A model generated the notes under the pieces. The model was not told where the DNA came from. It saw only the letters and a program-made list of their open reading frames with translations, and searched no databases. Shown piece after piece: positions 46,093-54,691 of a stretch of DNA of 64,000 nt. Origin of the DNA: an uncultured Allobosea sp. (lineage in GTDB: Bacteria > Pseudomonadota > Alphaproteobacteria > Rhizobiales > Beijerinckiaceae); contig NZ_CAMFKW010000005.1 of NCBI RefSeq assembly GCF_945957345.1, positions 1 through 64,000 on the forward strand. The letters run 5' to 3'. Within the stretch, counting starts at the first letter, position 1, and each line of letters begins with the position of its first letter. A program made the position numbers and the translations under genes.

Positions 46093-46205
46093 GCACGCCG
46101 CCTCCGCGGCGCAGATCGTTGCCGTACCGTTGACATGATCCACTATCCCACGCCCTCTGGACCGGCATGCGGGCGCAACCGCACCGCCCGGAGTCAAACG
46201 CGACC

Positions 46206-47000
46206 ATGGCCGAGGCACTGGCAGCCTTCCTCTTCTGCGCGCTGATGAGCGGCAGCGCCATCTTTGGCGTCAAGCTGCGGGACTGGCTGTCCGAGGAGCA
46301 TCTCTCCGAACGCACTCTGGAGGCGATCCGGCTCGTGACGAGCCTGCTCGTGACCTTTGCCGCGCTGGTGCTCAGCCTGCAGCTCTCCAGCGTCAAGGGA
46401 GCTTTCGATACCGCCTATCGCGACCGCAATGCCGATGCCGCCCAGCTTGCCCAGCTCGACGAATGCCTGCGCGGTTACGGGGCGGAGGCGGATTCGATCC
46501 GCCTCGACCTGCGCAGCTATACCGCCGGCGTGATCGCCAGCACCTGGCCGAACGAGCAGAAGCCCGCTGGCGTCTCCTATCCGGAAACGGCCGCCATGGC
46601 GCGCGAGGGCGCCGATCCGTCCCTTGGCGCCCTGATCGTCCGGGTCGGCCGGGCGATCAACGGCCTGGCTCCCGCAGACACGTTCCATGTCAATGTCGCC
46701 ACCGAATGCCGGTCGGTCTATCAGCAGGTGCAGCAGCGGCGCTGGGCCGTGATCGAGGATGTGCGTGGCCCTGTCTCGCCACTGTTCACCAGCGTTCTGA
46801 CCTTCTGGCTGATGCTGGTCTTCCTGAGCTTCGGCCTGCAGATCCCGCGCCGGCGCCTGGCCGCGATCGTCCTGGCGATCGGCATCGTCTCGATCTCGAC
46901 CGTGATGTTCGTGATCACCGATCTCGAGTCGCATTATGCCGGGCTGTTCGGCATCTCCAGCGCCTCGATGCGCGGTGCCCTCGCGGGCATGCTCCACTAA
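46206..47000 (+). CDS. DUF4239-like membrane protein
   Basis: A 264-residue protein with two N-terminal helices (about 4-21 and 40-60), a central soluble region of about 130 residues, and two C-terminal helices (about 199-217 and 223-244). This bestrophin-like DUF4239 layout is common in bacteria; function unknown. ATG 46206 follows a weak site. It is a single gene between the short LuxR gene and the peptide-transport cluster. Confidence 0.72.
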   Translation: MAEALAAFLFCALMSGSAIFGVKLRDWLSEEHLSERTLEAIRLVTSLLVTFAALVLSLQLSSVKGAFDTAYRDRNADAAQLAQLDECLRGYGAEADSIRLDLRSYTAGVIASTWPNEQKPAGVSYPETAAMAREGADPSLGALIVRVGRAINGLAPADTFHVNVATECRSVYQQVQQRRWAVIEDVRGPVSPLFTSVLTFWLMLVFLSFGLQIPRRRLAAIVLAIGIVSISTVMFVITDLESHYAGLFGISSASMRGALAGMLH

Positions 47001-47123
47001 AGCGCGGGTCAGTTGGCGCGGCGCTTGCCAAGAGACGCATGATCGGGTGCGATGGTACCGGTCCGGTCCTATGAGGCCCGATTCAAACGATATGATCTCG
47101 GTACGAGGCAGGGGAACGAGCAG

Positions 47124-48695
47124 ATGGTGCGTGGGATGAGTGGATTGCGGTTGAGCCTGGCGCTGGCGGCGTCAGTTTTCGTGCTGGGCGCTGCCGTGGC
47201 CCAGGAGCCGAAGAAGGGCGGGACGGTCCATGTCGTGGTCCAGCCCGAGCCGCCGATGCTGATGCAGGGCCTCAACCAGAACGGCCCGACCAATATGGTT
47301 GCCGGCAACATCTACGAGTCGCTGCTGCGCTATAACGAGAAGCTCGAGCCACAGCCCTCGCTCGCCAAGAGCTGGGAGATCTCGCCGGACGCGAAGACCT
47401 ACACCTTCAAGCTCCAGGAAGGCGTCAAATGGCATGACGGCAAGCCGTTTACCGCAGACGACGTGGTCTTCTCGCTCGACAAGTTCCTGCGCGAGGTCCA
47501 TCCGCGCTGGCGCCCGACCGTCAACGCCCAGGTCGAGAAGATCGAGAAGGTCGACGATCTCACGGTCAAGATCACGCTCAAGCAGCCTTTCGGCCCGATG
47601 ATCATGACGCAGGAGGTCGCTTCCGCGCCGATGATCCCCAAGCACATCTATGACGGCACGGATTATCGCGCGAATCCCGCCAACAACACGCCGATCGGCA
47701 CTGGCCCCTTCAAGTTCAAGGAGTGGAAGAAGGGCTCCTATATCCACCTCGTCAAGAACGAGGATTACTGGCTGAAGGGCAAGCCGAACCTCGACGAGAT
47801 CTACTGGCAGATCATTCCCGATGCAGCCGCGCGTGCCGTTGCCTACGAGACGGGCAAGGTCGACGTGCTGACCGGCGGCTCGGTCGATGTCTACGACGTC
47901 AAGCGCCTCTCCAAGCTGCCCGATACCTGCGTGACGACCAAGGGGTGGGAGATGTTCGCTCCCCATGCCTGGCTGACTGCCAACGTCGCGAAGGGCGGGC
48001 CGCTCGCCAACAAGCAGTTCCGCCAGGGCATGATGTATGCGATCGACCGCGAGTTCGGACGGGATGTCGTCTGGGACGGGCTCGGAAAGCTCCCGACCGG
48101 GCCGATCTCCTCCAAGACCAGGTTCTATTCGGCCGATGTGCCGAAATATACCTACGACGTCGCCAAGGCGAAGGAGCTGATCAAGGCCTCCGGCTACAAG
48201 GGCGAGCCGCTGAAAATCCTGGCCCTGCCTTATGGCGAGACCTGGAATCGCTGGGCCGAGGCGATCAAGCAGAACTTCGCCGATGCCGGCATTAACGTCT
48301 CCATCGAGACGACTGACGTGCCCGGCTGGACGCAGAAGGCCTCGAACGGCGATTTCGACCTGACCTTCAACTTCCTTTATCAGCTCGGCGACCCGGCCAT
48401 CGGCGTGGCGCGGAACTACATCTCGACCAACATCGTCAAGGGCAACCCCTTCGGCAACCAGGGCGCCTATGTGAATCCCGAGGTCGACAGGCTCTTCGCC
48501 GCGGCGGCGATCGCGCCGACCGACAAGGAGCGCCAGGAGCTCTATACCAAGGTCCAGCAATTGCTGGTCGACGAGGTGCCGGTGCTCTGGCTGCTGGAGA
48601 TGGACTTCCCGACCATCTACCGCTGCAACGTCAAGAACCTCGTCACAACCGGCATCGGCGTCGACGACGGCTTCCGCGACGCCTGGAAGGAGTGA
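47124..48695 (+). CDS. ABC transporter substrate-binding protein, peptide/nickel family
   Basis: A 523-residue periplasmic protein of SBP_bac_5 type. The signal peptide (MVRGMSGLRLSLALAASVFV...AVAQ) is followed by the family landmarks LEPQPSLAKSWEISPDAKTY, GVKWHDGKPFTADDVVFSLD and FRQGMMYAIDRE. It is the receptor of the importer whose permeases and ATPase follow (48.9-52.3 kb). A 166-base gap with a repeat separates it from the permeases, often seen where the receptor is made in excess. The cargo is a peptide or similar oligomer, by family. Confidence 0.92.
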   Translation: MVRGMSGLRLSLALAASVFVLGAAVAQEPKKGGTVHVVVQPEPPMLMQGLNQNGPTNMVAGNIYESLLRYNEKLEPQPSLAKSWEISPDAKTYTFKLQEGVKWHDGKPFTADDVVFSLDKFLREVHPRWRPTVNAQVEKIEKVDDLTVKITLKQPFGPMIMTQEVASAPMIPKHIYDGTDYRANPANNTPIGTGPFKFKEWKKGSYIHLVKNEDYWLKGKPNLDEIYWQIIPDAAARAVAYETGKVDVLTGGSVDVYDVKRLSKLPDTCVTTKGWEMFAPHAWLTANVAKGGPLANKQFRQGMMYAIDREFGRDVVWDGLGKLPTGPISSKTRFYSADVPKYTYDVAKAKELIKASGYKGEPLKILALPYGETWNRWAEAIKQNFADAGINVSIETTDVPGWTQKASNGDFDLTFNFLYQLGDPAIGVARNYISTNIVKGNPFGNQGAYVNPEVDRLFAAAAIAPTDKERQELYTKVQQLLVDEVPVLWLLEMDFPTIYRCNVKNLVTTGIGVDDGFRDAWKE

Positions 48696-48713
48696 GGCGA
48701 GCTCGAAAGGGTG

Positions 48714-48841
48714 CGTCGTCCCGGGCGCCGCAAGGCGGCGATCCGGGATCGTATCGGGGTTAGCCTGCAAGGCCGCCCTGTCCTGATGACGGTCCCGCGT
48801 CTGCGCGGCGGCACTTCGCGCCGCGGCGTGCGCGGGATGAC
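48714..48841. repeat. Dispersed palindromic intergenic repeat, family C copy 3
   Basis: Ends CGTCGTCCCGGG and GCGGGATGAC with dyads between, including GGCGCCGCAAGGCGGC and a long GC-rich hairpin around 48805-48835. It lies between the binding-protein gene and its permease, where a hairpin could attenuate or stabilise the message. Confidence 0.55.
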
Positions 48842-48861
48842 AGGCTTCACGAAAGTCCTGA

Positions 48862-49839
48862 ATGAACCTCGCGCAATTCCTCGCCGGCCGGCTCGTGAAG
48901 GGCGTCATCGTCCTCTTCGCGATTGCGGTACTGAACTTCCTGCTGATCCGGGCCGCGCCTGGCGATCCCGCGCAGGTGCTCGCCGGTGAGGCCGGCGCCG
49001 CGGACGCGCAATTGCTCGAACAGCTGCGTGCCCGCTTCGGCCTCGACCAGCCTTTCCTGATGCAGCTCTGGCTTTACCTGAAGGGCTATCTCACCTTCGA
49101 TCTCGGCTTCAGTTACCGCCAGCAGCAGCCGGTGCTCAACCTGATCATGGAGCGGCTGCCCGCGACGTTGCTGCTCACCGGTGCGGCTTTCCTCGTCTCG
49201 CTCGTCGTCGGCACGGCGATGGGCGCGCTCGCGGCGCGCCGGGCCGGCAAATGGTCGGACAGCCTGATCACCGCGCTCGCGCTGATCTTCTATGCGACGC
49301 CATTGTTCTGGATCGCGCTGATGAGCCAGATCGTCTTCGCGCTGAAGCTCGGGATGGTGCCCAATGTCGGCTACGAGACGATCGGCGCGAACTATACCGG
49401 CCTCGCCCGCGCCCTCGATATAGGCCAGCATCTCGTCCTGCCTTCGCTCACGCTCGGCCTGTTCTTCACCGCGCTCTATGCCCGGATGATGCGTGCCTCG
49501 ATGCTGGAGGTCGCAGGGGCCGATTTCGTCAAGACGGCGCGCGCCAAGGGCGTCTCGCAGGCCAGAGTCTGGCGCCGCCATGTCGCCCGCAACGCGATCT
49601 TGCCGGTGGTGACCTTGGCGGGCCTGCAGGCCGGCCAGCTTGTCGGCGGCGCCGTCCTGACCGAAACCGTCTTCGCCTGGCCCGGCATCGGCCGGCTGAT
49701 GTTCGATGCGCTGGTCCAGCGCGACTATTCAGTCCTGCTTGGCGTCTTTTTCGTCTCCTCGGCGATGGTCGTCTGCTTCAACATCGCGACCGACCTGGTC
49801 TACCGGATCGTCGATCCGCGCATCGAGGCGCATGCATGA
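48862..49839 (+). CDS. ABC transporter permease, DppB-like
   Basis: A 325-residue inner-membrane permease with about six helices. The family marker near the N-terminus, FLLIRAAPGDPAQVLAGE, and the EAA loop (EVAGADFVKTARAKGVSQARVWRRH) that contacts the ATPase are present. It pairs with the next gene, which it overlaps by four bases (ATGA). Confidence 0.93.
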   Translation: MNLAQFLAGRLVKGVIVLFAIAVLNFLLIRAAPGDPAQVLAGEAGAADAQLLEQLRARFGLDQPFLMQLWLYLKGYLTFDLGFSYRQQQPVLNLIMERLPATLLLTGAAFLVSLVVGTAMGALAARRAGKWSDSLITALALIFYATPLFWIALMSQIVFALKLGMVPNVGYETIGANYTGLARALDIGQHLVLPSLTLGLFFTALYARMMRASMLEVAGADFVKTARAKGVSQARVWRRHVARNAILPVVTLAGLQAGQLVGGAVLTETVFAWPGIGRLMFDALVQRDYSVLLGVFFVSSAMVVCFNIATDLVYRIVDPRIEAHA

Positions 49840-50672
49840 ATTTCCTCAAGCGCTTCGTCCGCAATCGCGGCGCCGTCATCGGCATCGTCATCCTGCTCGC
49901 CGTCGTCGCCTTCGCGATCCTGGCGCCGACGCTCTATCCGCAATCGCCCTGGCGCCCCGTGGCGCGGCCCTTCCTCGCGCCCTTCGCCAACGAGCGCTTC
50001 CCGCTCGGCACCGATACGCTCGGCCGCAACCTTGCAGCCGGCCTCGTCCATGGCGCGCGCGTCTCGTTGATGATCGGCGTGGTCTCGACCCTGGTCGCGC
50101 TGGTGATCGGCGTGCCGCTCGGCGCCATCGCCGGCTATGCCGGCGGCTTCGTCGATGACGCGCTGATGCGCTTCACCGAGTTCTTCCAGACCATTCCGTC
50201 TTTCGCGCTCGCCATCGTGCTGGTCGCGATCCTGCAACCGCAGCTCGGTTCGATCGTGCTGGCGATCGGCGTGGTGAGCTGGCCACCTGTGGCACGGCTG
50301 GTGCGAGGGGAGGTGCTCTCATTGCGAAGCCGCGAATATGTCCAGGCGGCGGTCACCATCGGCCAGTCGACGCCGCGGATCATCTTCAGCCAGGTCCTGC
50401 CCAACACCATCGCGCCGATCATCGTCATGGGTTCGCTGATGATCGGCTCGGCGATCCTGTTGGAATCCTCGCTCTCCTTCCTGGGCCTGGGCGATCCCAA
50501 CCTGATGAGCTGGGGCTATATGGTCGGTGCCGGCCGTACGCGCCTGCTCGACGCCTGGTGGATCTCGTTCTTCCCGGGCTTCGCGATCTTCCTGACGGTG
50601 CTCGCGCTCAATCTCGCCGGTGAGGGGCTGAACGATGCCCTGAACCCGCGTCTGGCCAGGGGGCGGGAATGA
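49836..50672 (+). CDS. ABC transporter permease, DppC-like
   Basis: A 278-residue second permease with six helices. It has FPLGTDTLGRNLAAGLVHGARVS near the first periplasmic loop and an EAA loop (LSLRSREYVQAAVTIGQSTPRIIFSQVLP, in parts). It overlaps the preceding gene by four bases and the ATPase gene by four bases, so all are translated together. Confidence 0.93.
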   Translation: MNFLKRFVRNRGAVIGIVILLAVVAFAILAPTLYPQSPWRPVARPFLAPFANERFPLGTDTLGRNLAAGLVHGARVSLMIGVVSTLVALVIGVPLGAIAGYAGGFVDDALMRFTEFFQTIPSFALAIVLVAILQPQLGSIVLAIGVVSWPPVARLVRGEVLSLRSREYVQAAVTIGQSTPRIIFSQVLPNTIAPIIVMGSLMIGSAILLESSLSFLGLGDPNLMSWGYMVGAGRTRLLDAWWISFFPGFAIFLTVLALNLAGEGLNDALNPRLARGRE

Positions 50673-52288
50673 TGGCGCGCATGACTGCTCCCGCGCTTTC
50701 CATCGAAGGGCTGACGCTGGCGCTGCCGGCAATGGCCGACCGCCCGAACGCCGTCGAGAAAGTCACCCTCGCTATCCAGCCCGGCGAGACGCTTTGCGTC
50801 GTCGGCGAATCCGGTTCCGGCAAGTCGATGATCGCCCATGCCGTGATGGGCCTCTTGCCCAAGGCGGTGAAGCCGGTCGCAGGCGCGATCCGGCTCGCCG
50901 GTCGCGACATCCTGAAACTGGACGAACAGGCGATGCAGGACATGCGCGGCCGGGAGGTCGGCATGATCTTCCAGGAGCCGATGACCTCGCTCAATCCGGT
51001 CATGCGCATCTCCGACCAGATCGTCGAGACCTTTGAGGCGCACGGCCTGCACGACAAGGCGACGCGGCGTGCGCGCGCCTTCGAGCTCCTGACCGAGGTC
51101 GGCCTGCCCGATCCGCCGCGCCTCGCCAAGGCCTATCCGCATGAATTGTCCGGCGGCCAGCGTCAGCGCGTGATGATCGCGATGGCGCTGGCGCTCGAAC
51201 CGAAGCTCCTGATAGCCGACGAGCCGACCACTGCGCTCGACGTCACCACGCAGGCGCAGATCCTCAAGCTGATCGACAATCTGCGCCATCGCCACGGCAC
51301 GGCCGTGCTCTTCATCACCCATGACATGGGCGTCGTCGCCGAGATCGCCGACCGCATCGCCGTGCTGGAGAAGGGCGTGCTGGTCGAGGAGGGCACGGCC
51401 GATCAGGTGCTCGGCTCTCCCACCCATCCCTATACGCAGAAGCTTCTCGCTGCCGTACCGTCACTCACGCCGGCCGTCCTTCCGCCGCTGCCCGATACCG
51501 CCCCGGTGATCAGCGTCGAAGGGCTCGGCAAGACCTATCGCAAGCGTTCGCTCTTCGGCGTCGCGCGCGAGGTCAAGGCGGCCGACGACATCTCCTTCGC
51601 GCTGGTCCGCGGCGAGACGCTCGGCCTCGTCGGCGAGTCCGGTTCGGGCAAGTCGACGGTCGGGCGCTGCTGCCTGCGCCTGATCGAGCCCGATCGTGGC
51701 CGGATCGCGCTCGGCGACCTCGTCCTTTCCGAGCTGAAGGCCGCCGAACTGCGCCGCCAGCGTAAGCGCATCCAGATGGTCTTCCAGGACCCCTTCGCCT
51801 CGCTCAACCCGCGCCAGACCGTCGGCCGCATCATCTCGGACGGCCCGGTTGCGCACGGCACACCGCGCAAGGAGGCGCTGGCGCGGGCGAAGGAACTGCT
51901 GGAGCTCGTCGGCCTCTCCGCCAACGCCATCGACCGCTATCCGCATGAATTCTCCGGCGGCCAGCGCCAGCGCGTCGGCATCGCCCGCGCGCTGGCGCTC
52001 GAACCGGACGTGCTGGTCGCGGACGAGGCGGTCTCGGCGCTCGACGTCTCCGTGCAGGCGCAGATTCTCAAGCTGATCAAGGGCATCCAGGCCCGGCTCG
52101 GCCTCGCCATCCTCTTCGTCACCCATGATCTACGTGTCGCCGCGCAGATATGCGACCGCATCGCGGTGATGCAGCGCGGGCGCATCGTCGAGAGCGGGCC
52201 GACGGCGGCGATCTTCGCCGACCCGCAGCACGCGTATACGCGGCAACTGCTGGCGGCGGTGCCGGGCGGCGGGCGCTTCGGGCACTAA
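50669..52288 (+). CDS. Dual-domain ABC transporter ATP-binding protein (DppD-DppF fusion type)
   Basis: A 539-residue protein with two complete ATPases, equivalent to fused DppD and DppF. Domain 1 (about 1-265): GESGSGKSM, LSGGQRQR, LLIADEPTTALD. Domain 2 (about 280-535): GESGSGKST, FSGGQRQR, VLVADEAVSALD; Walker B of domain 2 has DEA rather than DEP, which keeps the catalytic Glu. One protein can thus serve the DppB/DppC-like pair. Start at ATG 50669 overlaps the permease stop; ATG 50672 is also possible. Confidence 0.93.
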   Translation: MMARMTAPALSIEGLTLALPAMADRPNAVEKVTLAIQPGETLCVVGESGSGKSMIAHAVMGLLPKAVKPVAGAIRLAGRDILKLDEQAMQDMRGREVGMIFQEPMTSLNPVMRISDQIVETFEAHGLHDKATRRARAFELLTEVGLPDPPRLAKAYPHELSGGQRQRVMIAMALALEPKLLIADEPTTALDVTTQAQILKLIDNLRHRHGTAVLFITHDMGVVAEIADRIAVLEKGVLVEEGTADQVLGSPTHPYTQKLLAAVPSLTPAVLPPLPDTAPVISVEGLGKTYRKRSLFGVAREVKAADDISFALVRGETLGLVGESGSGKSTVGRCCLRLIEPDRGRIALGDLVLSELKAAELRRQRKRIQMVFQDPFASLNPRQTVGRIISDGPVAHGTPRKEALARAKELLELVGLSANAIDRYPHEFSGGQRQRVGIARALALEPDVLVADEAVSALDVSVQAQILKLIKGIQARLGLAILFVTHDLRVAAQICDRIAVMQRGRIVESGPTAAIFADPQHAYTRQLLAAVPGGGRFGH

Positions 52289-52308
52289 TGGCGTGAACCA
52301 CGCTCCGC

Positions 52309-52396
52309 GTCATGGTCGGGCTTGTCCCGACCATCCACGTCTTTCCCTTCATCCATGTCGCAAGACGTGGACGCTCGGCACAAGGCCGAGCATGAC
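52309..52396. repeat. Hairpin repeat, family B, inverted pair of half-units
   Basis: The left unit is GTCAT, stem GGTCGGG/CCCGACC with loop CTTGT, then ATCCACGTCTT. The right unit is its inverse: AAGACGTGGAC, stem GCTCGGC/GCCGAGC with loop ACAAG, then ATGAC. The third unit is at 34810-34844. It fills most of the gap before the M20 peptidase gene. Confidence 0.7.
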
Positions 52397-52422
52397 GGAT
52401 TTGGCCTAAAGGAGACCCGCCC

Positions 52423-53712
52423 ATGCCTCTCGATCCCGCCCTTCGCGAAAAAATCCTCGCCGCCGTCGAGGCGGGCTTCGACGAGCAGGTCGCCTATACG
52501 CAGGAGCTGGTCCGTTTCGCCTCGACTCGCGGGCAGGAGCACACGGTCCAGGACTTCATCTTCCGCGCCATGAAGCAGCGCGGCTTCACAATGGACCGCT
52601 TCGCCATGGACAGGGAGGCGATCGCGGCCCATCCCGGCGGCGCGCCCTTCTCCGACACGCATTCCGAAGCCCCGATCGTCGTCGGCATCCATCGCCCCCG
52701 CGAGGAGAAGGGTCGCTCGCTGATCCTGCAGGCCCATGTCGACGTCGTCCCGGCCGGCCCCCTCGACCAATGGAAGCACCCGCCGTTCGACCCTGTCATC
52801 GAGGGCGACTGGATGTATGGCCGTGGCAGCGCCGACATGAAGGCCGGCTCCGCCGCCAATCTCTTCTGCCTCGATGCGCTGCGCCGCATCGGCATGCAGC
52901 CGGCGGCGACGGTCTATGTCGAATCTGTCGTCGAAGAAGAATCCACCGGCAATGGCGCGCTGATGACGCATCTGCGCGGCTACCGCGCCGAGGCCGCGCT
53001 GATCCCCGAGCCGGAATACGAGATGCTGGCCCGCGCCAATGCCGGCGTGCTCTGGTTCCAGTTCGAGGTGCGCGGCATCCCCGCCCATGTTCGCGAGATG
53101 GGTACCGGCGCCAATGCGATCGACGCCGCCTATCGCGTCGTCGCGGCTTTGCGCAAGCTCGAGGAGCAATTCAATAGCGAGAAGGCCGGTCGCGAGCATT
53201 TCGAGGATGATCCGCATCCGATCAACCTGAATATCGGCAAGATCGAGGGCGGCGATTGGGCTTCTTCCGTGCCGTGCTGGTGCCGCGTCGATTGCCGCGT
53301 CGGGCTCTATCCCGGCGTCACCGCCAAGGAGACGGCGCAGCGCATCGAGGATTGCATCCGCGAGGCCGCGCGCGGCGATTCCTTCCTCGCGAACAACCCG
53401 CCGAAGGTGACGTTCAACGGCTTCTGGGCCGAGGGCTATGTGCTGGAGCCCGGCAGCGAGGCCGAGGGCGTGCTCGCCCGCGCCCATGAGGCGGCGCTCG
53501 GCAAGCCGCTCAAGAGCTTCATGACCGCGGCCTATCTCGATACCCGCGTCCACGCGCTCTACGACAAGATTCCGGCGCTCTGCTACGGCCCGATGGGCGA
53601 GAACATCCACGCCTTCGACGAGCGCGTCAGCCTGGCTTCGGTGAAGCGCATCACCGGCGCCATGGCGCTCTTCGTTGCCGAATGGTGCGGGCTCGAAAGC
53701 ATCACGGGATGA
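52423..53712 (+). CDS. M20 family metallopeptidase (ArgE/DapE-type)
   Basis: A 429-residue dimetal hydrolase. Seen: the first metal motif LQAHVDVVPAGP, YGRGSADMKAGSAANLF, and the acidic pair VVEEESTGNGAL; the lid domain has RGIPAHVREMGTG. These match deacylases and dipeptidases of the ArgE/DapE/CPG2 group. Its place after the peptide importer suggests it processes the imported peptides or acyl-amino acids, which is inference. AAGGAG precedes ATG 52423. Confidence 0.88.
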   Translation: MPLDPALREKILAAVEAGFDEQVAYTQELVRFASTRGQEHTVQDFIFRAMKQRGFTMDRFAMDREAIAAHPGGAPFSDTHSEAPIVVGIHRPREEKGRSLILQAHVDVVPAGPLDQWKHPPFDPVIEGDWMYGRGSADMKAGSAANLFCLDALRRIGMQPAATVYVESVVEEESTGNGALMTHLRGYRAEAALIPEPEYEMLARANAGVLWFQFEVRGIPAHVREMGTGANAIDAAYRVVAALRKLEEQFNSEKAGREHFEDDPHPINLNIGKIEGGDWASSVPCWCRVDCRVGLYPGVTAKETAQRIEDCIREAARGDSFLANNPPKVTFNGFWAEGYVLEPGSEAEGVLARAHEAALGKPLKSFMTAAYLDTRVHALYDKIPALCYGPMGENIHAFDERVSLASVKRITGAMALFVAEWCGLESITG

Positions 53713-53723
53713 GCGAGGGCAAA

Positions 53724-53768
53724 GCATCGGGCCGAAAAGTGGGAACCGGTTTTCGGAGTACCCGATGC
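53724..53768. repeat. Dispersed palindrome, family A copy 3
   Basis: GCATCGGGCCGAAAAGTGG on the left, CGGTTTTCGGAGTACCCGATGC split across the right arm. The ATG in its last arm (53765-53767) is the only early start codon of the EamA gene. Confidence 0.75.
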
Positions 53769-54685
53769 TGAAGCAAGAACCTGGACCGCCCCTCGTCCGG
53801 GAGGACGCGGGGCGGTCGAGCAGGGCGCTGCTGCTCGTTCCCCTGCTCGGGCTGCTCTGGGGCTTCAACTGGCCGGCGGTGCGGATCTCGCTGACCGAGA
53901 TCGCACCCTGGACCTTGCGCGCTGCCGGCATGAGCTTCGCCGGACTGGTGCTCGTCGCGAGCGCGCTGGCGCGGGGCGTCCCGCTCGCGGTGCCGCGTGC
54001 ACAGTGGCCGAGGCTGGTCGTCGCCGGCTTCCTCTCGATCGCCGCCTTCAACGCGCTGCTCGCCTTCGCGCAGCTCGCCGCACCGACCTCGCGCGCCGCG
54101 ATCCTGACCTTCACCATGCCGATCTGGGCGACATTGCTCGCCCGCTTCGTGCTGGGGGAGGCTTTCGACGGCCGGCGCCTTGCGGGGCTCGCGCTCGGCA
54201 TTGCCGGCCTCGTCTGCCTCGGCCTGCCGCTGATCCTGGCCGGGCAGCTTTCCTTCGGCCTGACGCTGGCGCTCTGTGCCGCCGTGAGCTGGGCGCTGGG
54301 TACGATCGTCACCAAGCACTGGCCGGTCTCGGCTCCGGCGCTGACGATCGCCGCCTGGCAATTGCTGATCGGCGGCCTCGTCGCCGGCCTCGGCATGCTC
54401 GTCTTCGAAGGCCTGCCGGTGCCGAAACTCTTGTCGCCACGCGTGCTGGCGGCGCTGAGCTTTCACATCATCGGCGCCCAGGCGCTCGCCTATTTCCTCT
54501 GGTTCACGGTGGTGGCGCGCCTGCCGGCGGGCATCGCCAGCCTGGGCACGCTGATGGTGCCGGCTGTCGGCATGCTCGGCTCGGTGCTGCTGCTCGGCGA
54601 GCGGCCGACCTCGACCGATTGGCTGGGTCTTTGCCTTGTGATCGCCGCTTCCGGTGCGATCCTGATCCCGGCCCGTCGCGCGTGA
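53765..54685 (+). CDS. EamA / DMT family transporter
   Basis: A 306-residue protein with ten predicted helices in two EamA repeats (about 25-150 and 165-300). It starts LLLVPLLGLLWGFNWPAVRI, typical of RhaT/YdcZ-like exporters of amino acids or metabolites. The ATG at 53765 lies inside the right arm of a family-A palindrome, with no ribosome site I can see; no later ATG leaves the first helix intact. It follows the M20 gene by 52 bases and converges with LysR. Confidence 0.85.
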   Translation: MLKQEPGPPLVREDAGRSSRALLLVPLLGLLWGFNWPAVRISLTEIAPWTLRAAGMSFAGLVLVASALARGVPLAVPRAQWPRLVVAGFLSIAAFNALLAFAQLAAPTSRAAILTFTMPIWATLLARFVLGEAFDGRRLAGLALGIAGLVCLGLPLILAGQLSFGLTLALCAAVSWALGTIVTKHWPVSAPALTIAAWQLLIGGLVAGLGMLVFEGLPVPKLLSPRVLAALSFHIIGAQALAYFLWFTVVARLPAGIASLGTLMVPAVGMLGSVLLLGERPTSTDWLGLCLVIAASGAILIPARRA

Positions 54686-54691
54686 CGCGGC

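Noticed and set aside
52285-54396. A 703-codon minus-strand frame opposite the M20 peptidase and EamA genes
   Set aside because: Antisense GC artefact; both plus-strand genes are clear family members.
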